Below, piece by piece: positions 25,935 through 33,950 of a stretch of DNA of 64,000 nt. The DNA is taken from contig NZ_CP119075.1 in the NCBI RefSeq assembly GCF_029023725.1, forward strand, positions 1,855,501 to 1,919,500, given 5' to 3'. A program made the translations under genes and the position numbers. Positions within the stretch are counted from its first letter, which is position 1. Each line of letters starts with the position of its first letter. Below the pieces are notes generated by a model. The model was not told the DNA's origin, ran no database searches, and worked only from the letters and a program-made list of their open reading frames with translations. The DNA is from Synoicihabitans lomoniglobus (GTDB lineage Bacteria; Verrucomicrobiota; Verrucomicrobiia; Opitutales; Opitutaceae).

Positions 25935-27774
25935 CCGACTTCGCGAGGTTGCGGGGCTTGTCGACGTCGCAGCCCCGCTCCACCGCCACGTAATAGCTGA
26001 AGAGTTGCAGCGGAATCGTGGCGACAATGGGCAAAACCGCCTCGTGACAGGCGGGGATGGTGATGACATCGTCGGCCAAACCCTCAGGCAGCTCTGCATC
26101 GGAGGTGGTGATGGCGATGATCGGGCCGCCGCGGGCTTTGATCTCCTGCATGGAAGAGACGACCTTGTTGAAAATCTCGTTCTGGGGGACCAGGAAAACG
26201 GACGGGCACTCTTCGTTGATCAGCGCGATCGGACCGTGCTTCATTTCTGCCGCGGGGTAGGCTTCGGCGTGGATGTAGGAAATCTCTTTCAGTTTGAGGG
26301 CCCCTTCCAAGGCGATCGGAAACAGCTCCAATCGTCCCAGGAACAGCATGTCGTTAAAACCGGCGTATTTTTGCGCGATTGCTTTGATATGCGCAGCTTG
26401 CTTCAGGGTGGCGCGCACCAAGTCGGGCACACCTTTTAGCGCGGACACGATTTCCGTGCCGTCCCGGAAACTCATGTCCCGGATGCGACCCAAATGGAGC
26501 GCCAGCATGGCTCCAATAATCAGTTGGGAGGTGAATGCCTTGGTGGACGCCACGCCGATTTCCGGTCCGGCGTGTTGATAGATACCGCCGTTGGCCTCGC
26601 GGGCGATCGTCGACCCTACACCGTTGTTGATGGCCAGCACTTGAAAACCTTTGCGCTGGGCCTCACGCATGGCGGCAAGGGTGTCGATGGTTTCGCCAGA
26701 CTGACTGAAGACAAAGAACAGGGTCTTCGCAAAAAGTGGGGTATTGCGGTAGCGAAATTCCGATGCGTGGTCGCACTCGACCGGCAGCCGGGCGAACCGC
26801 TCCACGAGATATTCAGTGACCATACCAGCGTGCAGCGCGGTGCCACAGGCACATATCATGAGTCGGCCCATACCCCGCAAATCTTGCACCGAAATATTGA
26901 GTCCGCCGAATACGGAGGTGGAGCCATCCGCGCTGAAACGTCCGCGCATGGCATTTTCGAGGGCTTCGGGCTGCTCGAAAATCTCCTTGAGCATGTAGTG
27001 CGGGTTCTCCCCGAGCTCCGAGTCCTCAATCGTCCACGTAACCTGGTCGATGACCGGCGAGACATCGGCTTGGTCCAGAGTGGAAATTTCAAACTCGTCA
27101 TCGTTGATGGCGACGAGCTCACCGTCGTTGAGATAAACGACGTTTTGAGTGCGACTCACCAGAGCGGCCACGTCGGAGGCGATGACGAGCTCCTTTTTCC
27201 CGACGCCGAGAATCAGCGGAGACCCTTGGCGGGCCGCAATCAGCTCGCGAGGACAGTCGACGCAGAGCACGCAGATTCCGTAGGTGCCTTCCACATGGGA
27301 CAAGGTGCGGCGCACGCTCTCCAAGAGGCGCGAACCTCCGGTCGTCGATTCAGGCTCCTTGGCGAAATGGTAGGCGATCAGATTACACAATACCTCGGTG
27401 TCGGTTTCCGATTTGAACGAGTAATCTTTCGACAACAGAAATTTCCGAATCGCCGCGAAGTTTTCGATCACACCGTTGTGGATCAGCGCAATTTTTCCGT
27501 CGCTGGAAACGTGAGGGTGGGCGTTCGCGTCGGTGACACCGCCATGCGTGGCCCAGCGGGTGTGGCCGATCCCGCAGGACCCCGTCAATGTTTGGGCGCG
27601 GGTGCTTTTAGTCAGCTCGTCCACCCGGCCGCGTTTCTTTGCCACGGTGAATGCGTCATCTTCGAGCACGGCGACACCCGCAGAATCGTAGCCACGATAT
27701 TCCAGGCGTTTAAGTCCTTCCAAAATAATGGGGGCGGCCTTTGATTTGCCCACGTAGCCGACGATTCCACACAT
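25921..27774 (-). CDS. glmS: Glutamine-fructose-6-phosphate aminotransferase (isomerizing)
   Basis: 617 residues. It makes glucosamine-6-phosphate from fructose-6-phosphate and glutamine, the entry to UDP-GlcNAc, peptidoglycan and lipopolysaccharide. The glutaminase domain begins with the processed Met and nucleophile Cys2 (MCGIVGYVG) and has GIGHTRWATHG. Two SIS isomerase domains follow: ICACGTALHAGMVTEYLVE, VFSQSGETIDTLAAM, and a second containing LGRLELFPIALEGALKLKEI, HAEAYPAAEMKHGPIALI and the C-terminal PRNLAKSVTVE. Length and motifs are normal. Only 82 bp separate it from the divergent glgC start, too little for a glmS ribozyme. It acts opposite to NagB, encoded 5 kb away. Confidence 0.97.
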   Translation of the reverse strand: MCGIVGYVGKSKAAPIILEGLKRLEYRGYDSAGVAVLEDDAFTVAKKRGRVDELTKSTRAQTLTGSCGIGHTRWATHGGVTDANAHPHVSSDGKIALIHNGVIENFAAIRKFLLSKDYSFKSETDTEVLCNLIAYHFAKEPESTTGGSRLLESVRRTLSHVEGTYGICVLCVDCPRELIAARQGSPLILGVGKKELVIASDVAALVSRTQNVVYLNDGELVAINDDEFEISTLDQADVSPVIDQVTWTIEDSELGENPHYMLKEIFEQPEALENAMRGRFSADGSTSVFGGLNISVQDLRGMGRLMICACGTALHAGMVTEYLVERFARLPVECDHASEFRYRNTPLFAKTLFFVFSQSGETIDTLAAMREAQRKGFQVLAINNGVGSTIAREANGGIYQHAGPEIGVASTKAFTSQLIIGAMLALHLGRIRDMSFRDGTEIVSALKGVPDLVRATLKQAAHIKAIAQKYAGFNDMLFLGRLELFPIALEGALKLKEISYIHAEAYPAAEMKHGPIALINEECPSVFLVPQNEIFNKVVSSMQEIKARGGPIIAITTSDAELPEGLADDVITIPACHEAVLPIVATIPLQLFSYYVAVERGCDVDKPRNLAKSVTVE

Positions 27775-27856
27775 AGATTTTACGTTATTGTTCTGGCGAA
27801 ACTATCGACCGGCGTAATCGTGGAGCAAGGTATTTGAACCCCACCAACCCAACCCA

Positions 27857-29146
27857 ATGAGTTCTGAAAAAAAAGTAGTGGCTGTCGTCATGGGCGGCGG
27901 TCGCGGCACCCGTCTTCACCCCCTTACGACCGAGCGCTGCAAACCGGCGGTTCCGCTGGCAGCCAAGTATCGCTTGGTCGATATTCCGATCAGCAACTGT
28001 ATCAATTCGAGCATTAATCGGATTTTCATTCTGACGCAGTTTCATACGGCCTCGCTGCACCGCCACATTCAGAACACCTACCACTTTGACCCCTTTGGGG
28101 GAGGTTTCGTGGACATTCTTTCCGCTGAGCAAACCGATAAAACCAGCGACTGGTATCAAGGCACGGCCGACGCGGTGCGGCGGAATTTGCAACACCTACG
28201 CAACGAGGAGCACGATTACGTTTTGATCCTTTCGGGCGATCAGCTGTATCGCATGGACTTTTCCAAAATCATAGCTGAGCACGCCTCCACCGGGGCCGAC
28301 GTCACGATAGCCGCGATGCCGATTCCCGTCTCCAAGATCGAGGGACTGGGCCTGATGGGGGTTGATGACGATCTTCAGATCACCAAATTTGCGGAGAAGC
28401 CCAAGGATCCCGCGGTGATCGATGGTTTGGCGATGGGCCAGGCTCTCGAGGCAAAGCTGGGCAACACCGATCCTGCGGAAAAGCGCTGTTTGGCTTCGAT
28501 GGGCATCTACGTGTTTAATCGCAAGGCGCTCGATGATGCGTTGGCCAATGACATGACCGATTTTGGCAAGGAAGTGATTCCCAGCCTGCTTGGCGTCAAG
28601 CAGCTCAACGCCTATGCATTTGAGGGCTATTGGGAGGACATCGGAACCGTGCGCGCCTTTTTTGAAACCAATCTGGCGATCACCGACGCGTTGCCCCCGT
28701 TCGATTTCTTTGATGAGAGCGCGCCCATTTACACGCGGAATCGTTCTCTGCCGCCGTGCAAAATCAACAACAGTGCGGTTAAAAACGCCGTGCTGGGCGA
28801 CGGATGCATCATCGAGGATTCCACCATTACGCGCGCAGTGATTAGTTCCCGCTCGTTTGTGCGTTCCGGTTGTGTGCTGGAGGATGTCGTGATGATGGGC
28901 TCGGACAGCTATGAGTCCGCCGCTGATTTCGAACGCAATGCGGCCGCGAGCATTCCTCATTTCGGCCTCGGCCATGACTGCCGCATCAAAGGCGCTATCA
29001 TCGACAAGAACACCCGTATCGGAGACCGCGTCGTTCTCTCGCCCCATGGCAAGCAGGATGGGGTCTACCAGCACGGCGTGGTGATTCGTGACGGCGTGTT
29101 GGTCGTGCCCAAGGGGGTGACGATTCCGCACGGCTTCGAGCTTTGA
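27857..29146 (+). CDS. glgC: Glucose-1-phosphate adenylyltransferase
   Basis: 429 residues. It forms ADP-glucose for glycogen. The N-terminal nucleotidyltransferase domain carries VMGGGRGTRLHPLT, KPAVPLAAKYRLVDIPISNC and ILTQFHTASLHRHI. The active-site region EKRCLASMGIYVF, GYWEDIGTVRAFFETN and a C-terminal left-handed beta-helix (NSAVKNAVLGDGCIIEDSTI and later repeats) follow. The wording PLAAKYRLVDIPISNC is closer to the cyanobacterial/plant form than to the enterobacterial one (PFGGKFRIIDF). The leader is CA-rich with no Shine-Dalgarno motif. It is divergent from glmS, and both consume products of upper glycolysis. No other glg gene is in the window. Confidence 0.95.
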   Translation: MSSEKKVVAVVMGGGRGTRLHPLTTERCKPAVPLAAKYRLVDIPISNCINSSINRIFILTQFHTASLHRHIQNTYHFDPFGGGFVDILSAEQTDKTSDWYQGTADAVRRNLQHLRNEEHDYVLILSGDQLYRMDFSKIIAEHASTGADVTIAAMPIPVSKIEGLGLMGVDDDLQITKFAEKPKDPAVIDGLAMGQALEAKLGNTDPAEKRCLASMGIYVFNRKALDDALANDMTDFGKEVIPSLLGVKQLNAYAFEGYWEDIGTVRAFFETNLAITDALPPFDFFDESAPIYTRNRSLPPCKINNSAVKNAVLGDGCIIEDSTITRAVISSRSFVRSGCVLEDVVMMGSDSYESAADFERNAAASIPHFGLGHDCRIKGAIIDKNTRIGDRVVLSPHGKQDGVYQHGVVIRDGVLVVPKGVTIPHGFEL

Positions 29147-29303
29147 TCGCGCGGGGTGAGACGGCGGTCCCAAACCGTGCGCTCTCGCCGCGTCGTCAAC
29201 AGTTCGGACCACGCAGATCTCGCCTCCGTCAAAGAAGCGGGAACAGTGATGCTCGATTCCGCGTCCCACGGGGTGATTCCCCAACCCTGAACTCAGCTAC
29301 CCC

Positions 29304-30668
29304 ATGTGTTTTCGTTCCCCGCTCAAATGCCATTTCGGTGTATTCCTAGGATTGGCGATTTCGTTGTTCGCCCAGGATCAATCCAAGCCGTTCCGTTTGT
29401 TCGTGGGCGTCGATTTGTTGATAAAATCGCCAGACGAGAGTTATCGTCAGGTGGACAGTATTAAATCCGATCAGGTGGTCCTTGCGGAGGAAGGATTACC
29501 CCAAATCAAGCTTCGAGACGCCGGAGCCTTCAGCTGGGATCGATCCACGAAGATAAGTCGCGCCCCGATCGTTATCGCCGATTTTGAACAGCATCGCGCC
29601 TACACGCTGCGCAACGACAAGGCGATGCAGTATATGAACACTCAGAACCACATGGCGATTTACCAGCAGGAGAAGACGGACGCGGCCCGGCTGGAACGCA
29701 GCGACAAGGCCAGCGTGCAACAAGCTGCACGCACCGCGCAGGGCTATGTCGATCAAGCGATCAAAGACGGCATGATTGTGAATGAACGAACCATTGAGGC
29801 GGTGGCAGCGTTCAATGCCTCCGCCGACGCCGACCTACTCGTCGCTACCGACGATATGTCGGACCAGTTTTTCGAAACCGACTCGATCACTTCCGACCAG
29901 ACCTTCCTCGATCGCGCGCAAAGTGCCGCCAGCGAAGGAGGCCACGACGCGCTGGACCTCGAATTCAAAATATCGTCGCCCGTGCCGATCGCCAATGCCT
30001 ACGCGGTCATCATGGGCGCGGTGACGCAAGACGAGGAAAAGGGCGTGATTACATTCTACCATCCCATCGGGGCGGTTGGCCCGCAGCCGCGTAAAATCAA
30101 GATTAGGAAAACGGGATTTAAACCCGGATTCACCATCGAAGATGTGCAATTGCATCTTTACGTCCACGGCAAGGAACTCGCGACCAACCTGTCGGAACGC
30201 GCCATCGATATGACCCGTGAGCAGGCGCGAGAGTTTTTACTGTTGTCCCACCTCGCGGATCACACCCTCGACACCGTCGATCCCGAAGCGGTTTGGACGC
30301 TGGTTCCGGCGACGCTGCTCGCTGCCAAGGACGGGGCGTCGTTCAACTACCCGGTTATCGTCAATGTGGACTCCGACGGCAGTGTGATCAGTATTCACGA
30401 TTCGGAGACCGACGCCCGCGCTTACCTGGCGGAGATCCATAATGCCTCCGACTTACGGTCGAAAGCCACCCCTGGAAAAACCGCCGGCTCGCTGAGCGAA
30501 GCCGTGCGCACGGCTTCCAGGGATGTGCCGGTCACGATCGACCAAACCGGCCGCCTGCCCGATAACGTCGTGGCGGCCATGCGGGAGATGATATTTCTGC
30601 CCGCGCTGGAACTGGGTGTGCCCTTGCCGGGCACAACCCGAGTGAATTTGGCGGACTTTTTCCGTTAA
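29304..30668 (+). CDS. Exported protein of unknown function
   Basis: 454 residues. The N-terminus is a probable signal peptide (HFGVFLGLAISLFAQ), so the protein is exported. I recognise no family. The mature part starts with a beta segment (PFRLFVGVDLLIKSPDESYR), then a helical, Gln/Ala/Asp-rich region (about 105-175), then a beta-rich domain with ISSPVPIANAYAVIMGAV and QPRKIKIRKTGFKPGFTIED. The C-terminal part (about 370-454) contains RTASRDVPVTIDQTGRLPDN and an end resembling a TonB-C-like arrangement (strand, Pro-rich turn, PALELGVPLPG), but this is weak. It sits 157 bp after glgC. Its last 4 bp overlap the converging transporter gene. The base usage looks like that of its neighbours. Confidence 0.7.
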   Translation: MCFRSPLKCHFGVFLGLAISLFAQDQSKPFRLFVGVDLLIKSPDESYRQVDSIKSDQVVLAEEGLPQIKLRDAGAFSWDRSTKISRAPIVIADFEQHRAYTLRNDKAMQYMNTQNHMAIYQQEKTDAARLERSDKASVQQAARTAQGYVDQAIKDGMIVNERTIEAVAAFNASADADLLVATDDMSDQFFETDSITSDQTFLDRAQSAASEGGHDALDLEFKISSPVPIANAYAVIMGAVTQDEEKGVITFYHPIGAVGPQPRKIKIRKTGFKPGFTIEDVQLHLYVHGKELATNLSERAIDMTREQAREFLLLSHLADHTLDTVDPEAVWTLVPATLLAAKDGASFNYPVIVNVDSDGSVISIHDSETDARAYLAEIHNASDLRSKATPGKTAGSLSEAVRTASRDVPVTIDQTGRLPDNVVAAMREMIFLPALELGVPLPGTTRVNLADFFR

Positions 30669-31960
30669 GCGACCACCGGGGATGGGGATCCGGGAGCGCG
30701 GATCACACCCAATTTGCCGATCAAGATCGAGACGAGTGTGAAGGCGGCCAGGTGCATGAACGCACTCACGACAAAGACCGGAGTGAATGAAACGTTTTGC
30801 ACGGTCCAGCCGATCGCTTGTTGCGACAAGATACCGACGATCCCGCCGAACATGCCGGCAAACCCGGTAACGGAACCCACGACATGTTTGGGGAACACTT
30901 CGGCGGGCAATGTCATGTTGGCCCAGGCGGCGTGAGCGAACATCGCGACGCTGATCATGCCGACGGCGGCCGTCGCGCTGGGCAGGGAAATGATGGCCCA
31001 CAGGGCCAGCGGCATGACACACGAAGCCACGAACATGGTCGTTTTGCGAGCCCGGTTGAGCGACCAACCATGGCGCATCAACAAGCCCGGAATCGCGCCG
31101 CCGGATAGATTGCCCAGCGCGAGCGCGACAAACGGAATCCAACCGTATTTGCCAATGTCCGACAGGTCGAAGCCGCGCTCCTGTTGGAGAAACTTGGGGG
31201 TCCAAAAAATGAAGAAATAAGAAATGGGGTCGGTCAGCATGCGGGCGGCGAAACACCCCCAGGCGCGGCGATCCTTGAGCAGAGTAGGGATAGGAACCGC
31301 TTTGGGTTCGACCTCCGTCCGATCGCCGTCGGATTCGATGTGAGCGAGTTCCGCCTCCTTCAGCCACGGGTGTTGGCGCGGGAGTCGGTAACAAAAGGCC
31401 CATATTACCACCCAAACGAGGCCGAGAGCGCCACCCACGATGAAAGCCCATCGCCAGCCCCAGCTCAGGGCGATCCATGACACCAACGGCGCGGCAATGC
31501 CGGCGCCGATGGCAGTGCCGGCGTTGAAGATCCCCACCGCCACCGCTCGTTCCCGCAGTGGAAACCACTCGGTGACTGCGCGCAAACCGCCGGGAAAACT
31601 CGCGGGTTCCGTCGCGCCGAGAAAGAACCGGCAGACGGAAAACTGTGCAGCCGTGCGTGCGAACGCATGCGCCATGTTCGAGAGCGACCAACCGGTCACA
31701 AAAATCAAAAACGACCATCGGCTGCCCAGCACATCCACCAGCCGTCCGCAGACGGCATACATCACGGTGTAACTGATTAAGAATGCCGAGGTGATGTTCG
31801 CATATTGCATCGTGGTGATGCCGAGCTCGTCCTGGATGGTTTGCGCGAGAACCGACAACGTCTGGCGATCCAGATAATTGAGTTCCGAGGCGAGACACAG
31901 CAGCACCACGATATACCAGCGCAGACCGCGAACTTTGAACTTGGAGGTGGATTCGGACAT
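30665..31960 (-). CDS. MFS transporter, anion:cation symporter (ExuT-like) family
   Basis: 431 residues from the ATG at 31960; a frame to 32026 adds 22 residues and would overlap the end of nagA. Twelve membrane helices. Family signs are LNYLDRQTLSVLAQTIQDEL in helix 1, CGRLVDVLGSRW between helices 2 and 3, RFFLGATEPASFPGG, and GIFNAGTAIGAGIAAPLV. These match the ACS branch (hexuronate, galactonate and related sugar-acid transporters). It starts 22 bp after nagA in the same direction, so the substrate is plausibly an amino sugar or a derivative such as an N-acetylhexosamine or sialic acid; this rests on context only. The last 4 bp overlap the 3' end of the exported unknown. Confidence 0.88.
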   Translation of the reverse strand: MSESTSKFKVRGLRWYIVVLLCLASELNYLDRQTLSVLAQTIQDELGITTMQYANITSAFLISYTVMYAVCGRLVDVLGSRWSFLIFVTGWSLSNMAHAFARTAAQFSVCRFFLGATEPASFPGGLRAVTEWFPLRERAVAVGIFNAGTAIGAGIAAPLVSWIALSWGWRWAFIVGGALGLVWVVIWAFCYRLPRQHPWLKEAELAHIESDGDRTEVEPKAVPIPTLLKDRRAWGCFAARMLTDPISYFFIFWTPKFLQQERGFDLSDIGKYGWIPFVALALGNLSGGAIPGLLMRHGWSLNRARKTTMFVASCVMPLALWAIISLPSATAAVGMISVAMFAHAAWANMTLPAEVFPKHVVGSVTGFAGMFGGIVGILSQQAIGWTVQNVSFTPVFVVSAFMHLAAFTLVSILIGKLGVIRAPGSPSPVVA

Positions 31961-31982
31961 GGGTGAAGCGTGTTCGATGGGT

Positions 31983-32957
31983 TCAGGTTTCAGTCTGACA
32001 GATGGTGAGTGCGTAAGTGGAAGCATCCCACTCGATCGTAACGGTGCCGGTCGGCTCCAGTCCGATGGCCGCCGCTGGTCGAAGGGAAGCCAATGGCCAG
32101 ACCACCTGCAGGCTCAGGTCGCACCATGCGCAAGTGCGGGTCACGGCGTCATCGAGAGTAAGGGCCGATCCCGCGAGATTGGTCGCCCCGATCTGGGTGA
32201 CTTTTCGGGCCGCATTCAACTGCACCGGAACATGCCCGATGGAGTATTCTCCGGGTGGAGCTGCGGCCGCCGCCACGGCGTCGGTGACCAAAATAGTGCG
32301 TTCCAGTCCCTTGGCTTTGACCATCGTGCGCACCACTTCGCGTGGCAGATGGAAACCATCGACAATCAAGCAGGCGGCCAGTTCGTCGTGGGAAAGCTGC
32401 GGCCAGATCACGTTGGCATGGCGTTCCATCTGCGTGGAACAGCCGTTGCCGAGATGAGTGGAAAGCGTGGCACCCGCCGTAACGGCATCGCGAATACACG
32501 CCGCGTTGGCGGCGGAGTGACCGATTCCCACCACCACGTTGTTTTCAACCAAATAGCCGATCAGGTCCATCGCCCCCGGCACTTCGGGAGCAAGCGTGAC
32601 GAGTTTGATTTTTCCCTCCGCCGCGTCCTGGCGATGTTTGAAATCTTCGATGGACGCCGCCGTGACGGATACGAGGGGATGCGCTCCGCGCGGGCCATCG
32701 CTCGGGGAAATATATGGTCCCTCCATGTGGAGACCGGCGATCATGGGATCGGAGGAACGCACCAGATTGCGGGCGCAGGCGGCGAAGTGCTCCCGCGATG
32801 ACGTGATGATGGTCGGAAGACACTGCGTCACGCCGGTGGCCCGCATGGCGTCGAAGGATTGGATCAGTTGCTCCCCGCCGATGTCGGGAAGGTTGTAGTC
32901 AATACCGGCAAAGCCGTTGACGTGGAGGTCGAACAGCCCCGGTAGCGTCAATTTCAT
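31983..32957 (-). CDS. nagA: N-acetylglucosamine-6-phosphate deacetylase, short form
   Basis: 324 residues. It removes acetate from GlcNAc-6-phosphate, giving glucosamine-6-phosphate for NagB. The amidohydrolase barrel is complete: DLHVNGF with His12 and Asn14, LHMEGPYIS with the metal Glu, GIGHSAA with a metal His, STHLGNG with a second His, and VTDAVAAAAAPPG with the catalytic Asp. It is about 50 residues shorter than typical NagA because the N-terminal small beta domain is missing: the protein opens directly at the first barrel strand. The start codon overlaps the nagB stop (ATGA), so no upstream extension is plausible. The His-Leu-Gly-Asn-Gly motif, where most NagA have HLFNAM, marks a divergent subfamily, so the exact substrate needs confirming. 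Confidence 0.88.
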   Translation of the reverse strand: MKLTLPGLFDLHVNGFAGIDYNLPDIGGEQLIQSFDAMRATGVTQCLPTIITSSREHFAACARNLVRSSDPMIAGLHMEGPYISPSDGPRGAHPLVSVTAASIEDFKHRQDAAEGKIKLVTLAPEVPGAMDLIGYLVENNVVVGIGHSAANAACIRDAVTAGATLSTHLGNGCSTQMERHANVIWPQLSHDELAACLIVDGFHLPREVVRTMVKAKGLERTILVTDAVAAAAAPPGEYSIGHVPVQLNAARKVTQIGATNLAGSALTLDDAVTRTCAWCDLSLQVVWPLASLRPAAAIGLEPTGTVTIEWDASTYALTICQTET

Positions 32958-33733
32958 GACGACAGGACGTGAGCTGCGCGGAACGCGTCACTGAGTTCCG
33001 AAGCGCCGGCTTCGTCGAAATAGAAGTGATTGCCGGGGTGTTGTCGCAGAATCGAAGCGGGCGCATCCGGTGAAATGGGCCCCTCCAGACAGCGGGCGGC
33101 AGCGGCGGCCTTACGCGTATCGGGCACGAGGGTGATGACGGCGTTGGTCTTGAGCAGCTGTTGCACGGAAAGCGTAATCGCCTGGCGGGGAACATCGTCG
33201 AATGTCGGGAACCAGCCTTCGCTGAATTGCTGGCGACGGCAGGCGTCGTCCAATTCCACGATGAGGTAAGGCGCTTCCGCCGTAAAATTGGCGGGCGGGT
33301 CGTTGAAGGCGACATGGCCGTTCTCGCCGATGCCGGCAAACACCACATCGATGGGACCCGACTGCAGGTCCCGGCCCACCGTGGCGCAGGTCTCGGCGGG
33401 GTCGGATTCGCCGTCGAGCAAATGATAGCGAGTGATGCCGGTGGGACGAATCAGACGCTCCAGCAGGTAGCGTCGAAAACTCGCCGGATGCTCGATCGAA
33501 AGACCGATGTATTCGTCGAGGTGAAACATCTCCACCCGGGACCAATCGATGCCGGCCGTGCCAACCAAGGCCTCCACAAACTCTATTTGGGATGCGCCCG
33601 TGGCGGCAATGATGCGCGCTTCACCGCGTTGAGCGATGGCGTCTTTGATAATTCGAGCAGCATGGTCAGCGGCGGCAGCGGCGGCGGACGGGCGATCCGG
33701 GTAGATTCTCAGCGGAGGAAACGGTTCGTTCAT
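32954..33733 (-). CDS. nagB: Glucosamine-6-phosphate deaminase/isomerase
   Basis: 259 residues from the ATG at 33733; a frame to 34015 runs through the intergenic operators and is rejected. It converts glucosamine-6-phosphate to fructose-6-phosphate and ammonia. Motifs: AATGASQIEFVEAL (phosphate-binding), FHLDEYIGLSIEHPASFRRY with the catalytic Asp, and FAGIGENGHVAFNDPP, the family signature with the catalytic His. The allosteric lid and C-terminus are slightly shorter than in E. coli (266 residues). It is the first gene of the nagB-nagA-transporter operon. The promoter spacer, shared with the divergent AGE-family gene, holds two identical 10-bp palindromes. Confidence 0.93.
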   Translation of the reverse strand: MNEPFPPLRIYPDRPSAAAAAADHAARIIKDAIAQRGEARIIAATGASQIEFVEALVGTAGIDWSRVEMFHLDEYIGLSIEHPASFRRYLLERLIRPTGITRYHLLDGESDPAETCATVGRDLQSGPIDVVFAGIGENGHVAFNDPPANFTAEAPYLIVELDDACRRQQFSEGWFPTFDDVPRQAITLSVQQLLKTNAVITLVPDTRKAAAAARCLEGPISPDAPASILRQHPGNHFYFDEAGASELSDAFRAAHVLSS

Positions 33734-33805
33734 CAATGGGGTTTGTATTTCGATTATGCTTCGCGGTCGCGAGGTGAAAGTCCGATTTTGGTGAGAAAAA
33801 TGGAA

Positions 33806-33815
33806 TGAAATTTCA
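33806..33815. promoter_or_regulatory. Palindrome TGAAATTTCA, copy 1 (nagB side)
   Basis: A perfect 10-bp palindrome 72 bp upstream of the nagB start, in the divergent spacer. The same 10-mer recurs at 33875-33884, with centres 69 bp apart. Paired identical palindromes in a divergent sugar-gene promoter suggest operators for a dimeric repressor; the regulator gene is not adjacent. Confidence 0.5.
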
Positions 33816-33873
33816 CCAGGAGGCGCAGCCGGAGTATTAAGCATGTAACTACCGCAAAAGACGCACTCGAAGA

Positions 33874-33885
33874 GTGAAATTTCAC
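33874..33885. promoter_or_regulatory. Palindrome GTGAAATTTCAC, copy 2 (epimerase side)
   Basis: A perfect 12-bp palindrome containing the 10-mer of copy 1, about 66 bp before the AGE-family start at 33951. The extended GTG/CAC ends look like half-sites of LacI- or GntR-type regulators, but this is inference. Confidence 0.5.
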
Positions 33886-33950
33886 GGACGAATTTCGGCG
33901 GATTTGAGGCTCGTCTCGACGGCATTCCGCCGCTCGTTTGGGGGCCGAAC

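Noticed and set aside
27775-27856. glmS ribozyme
   Set aside because: Only 82 bp lie between the divergent glmS and glgC starts, too short for the ribozyme, and no matching core was seen.
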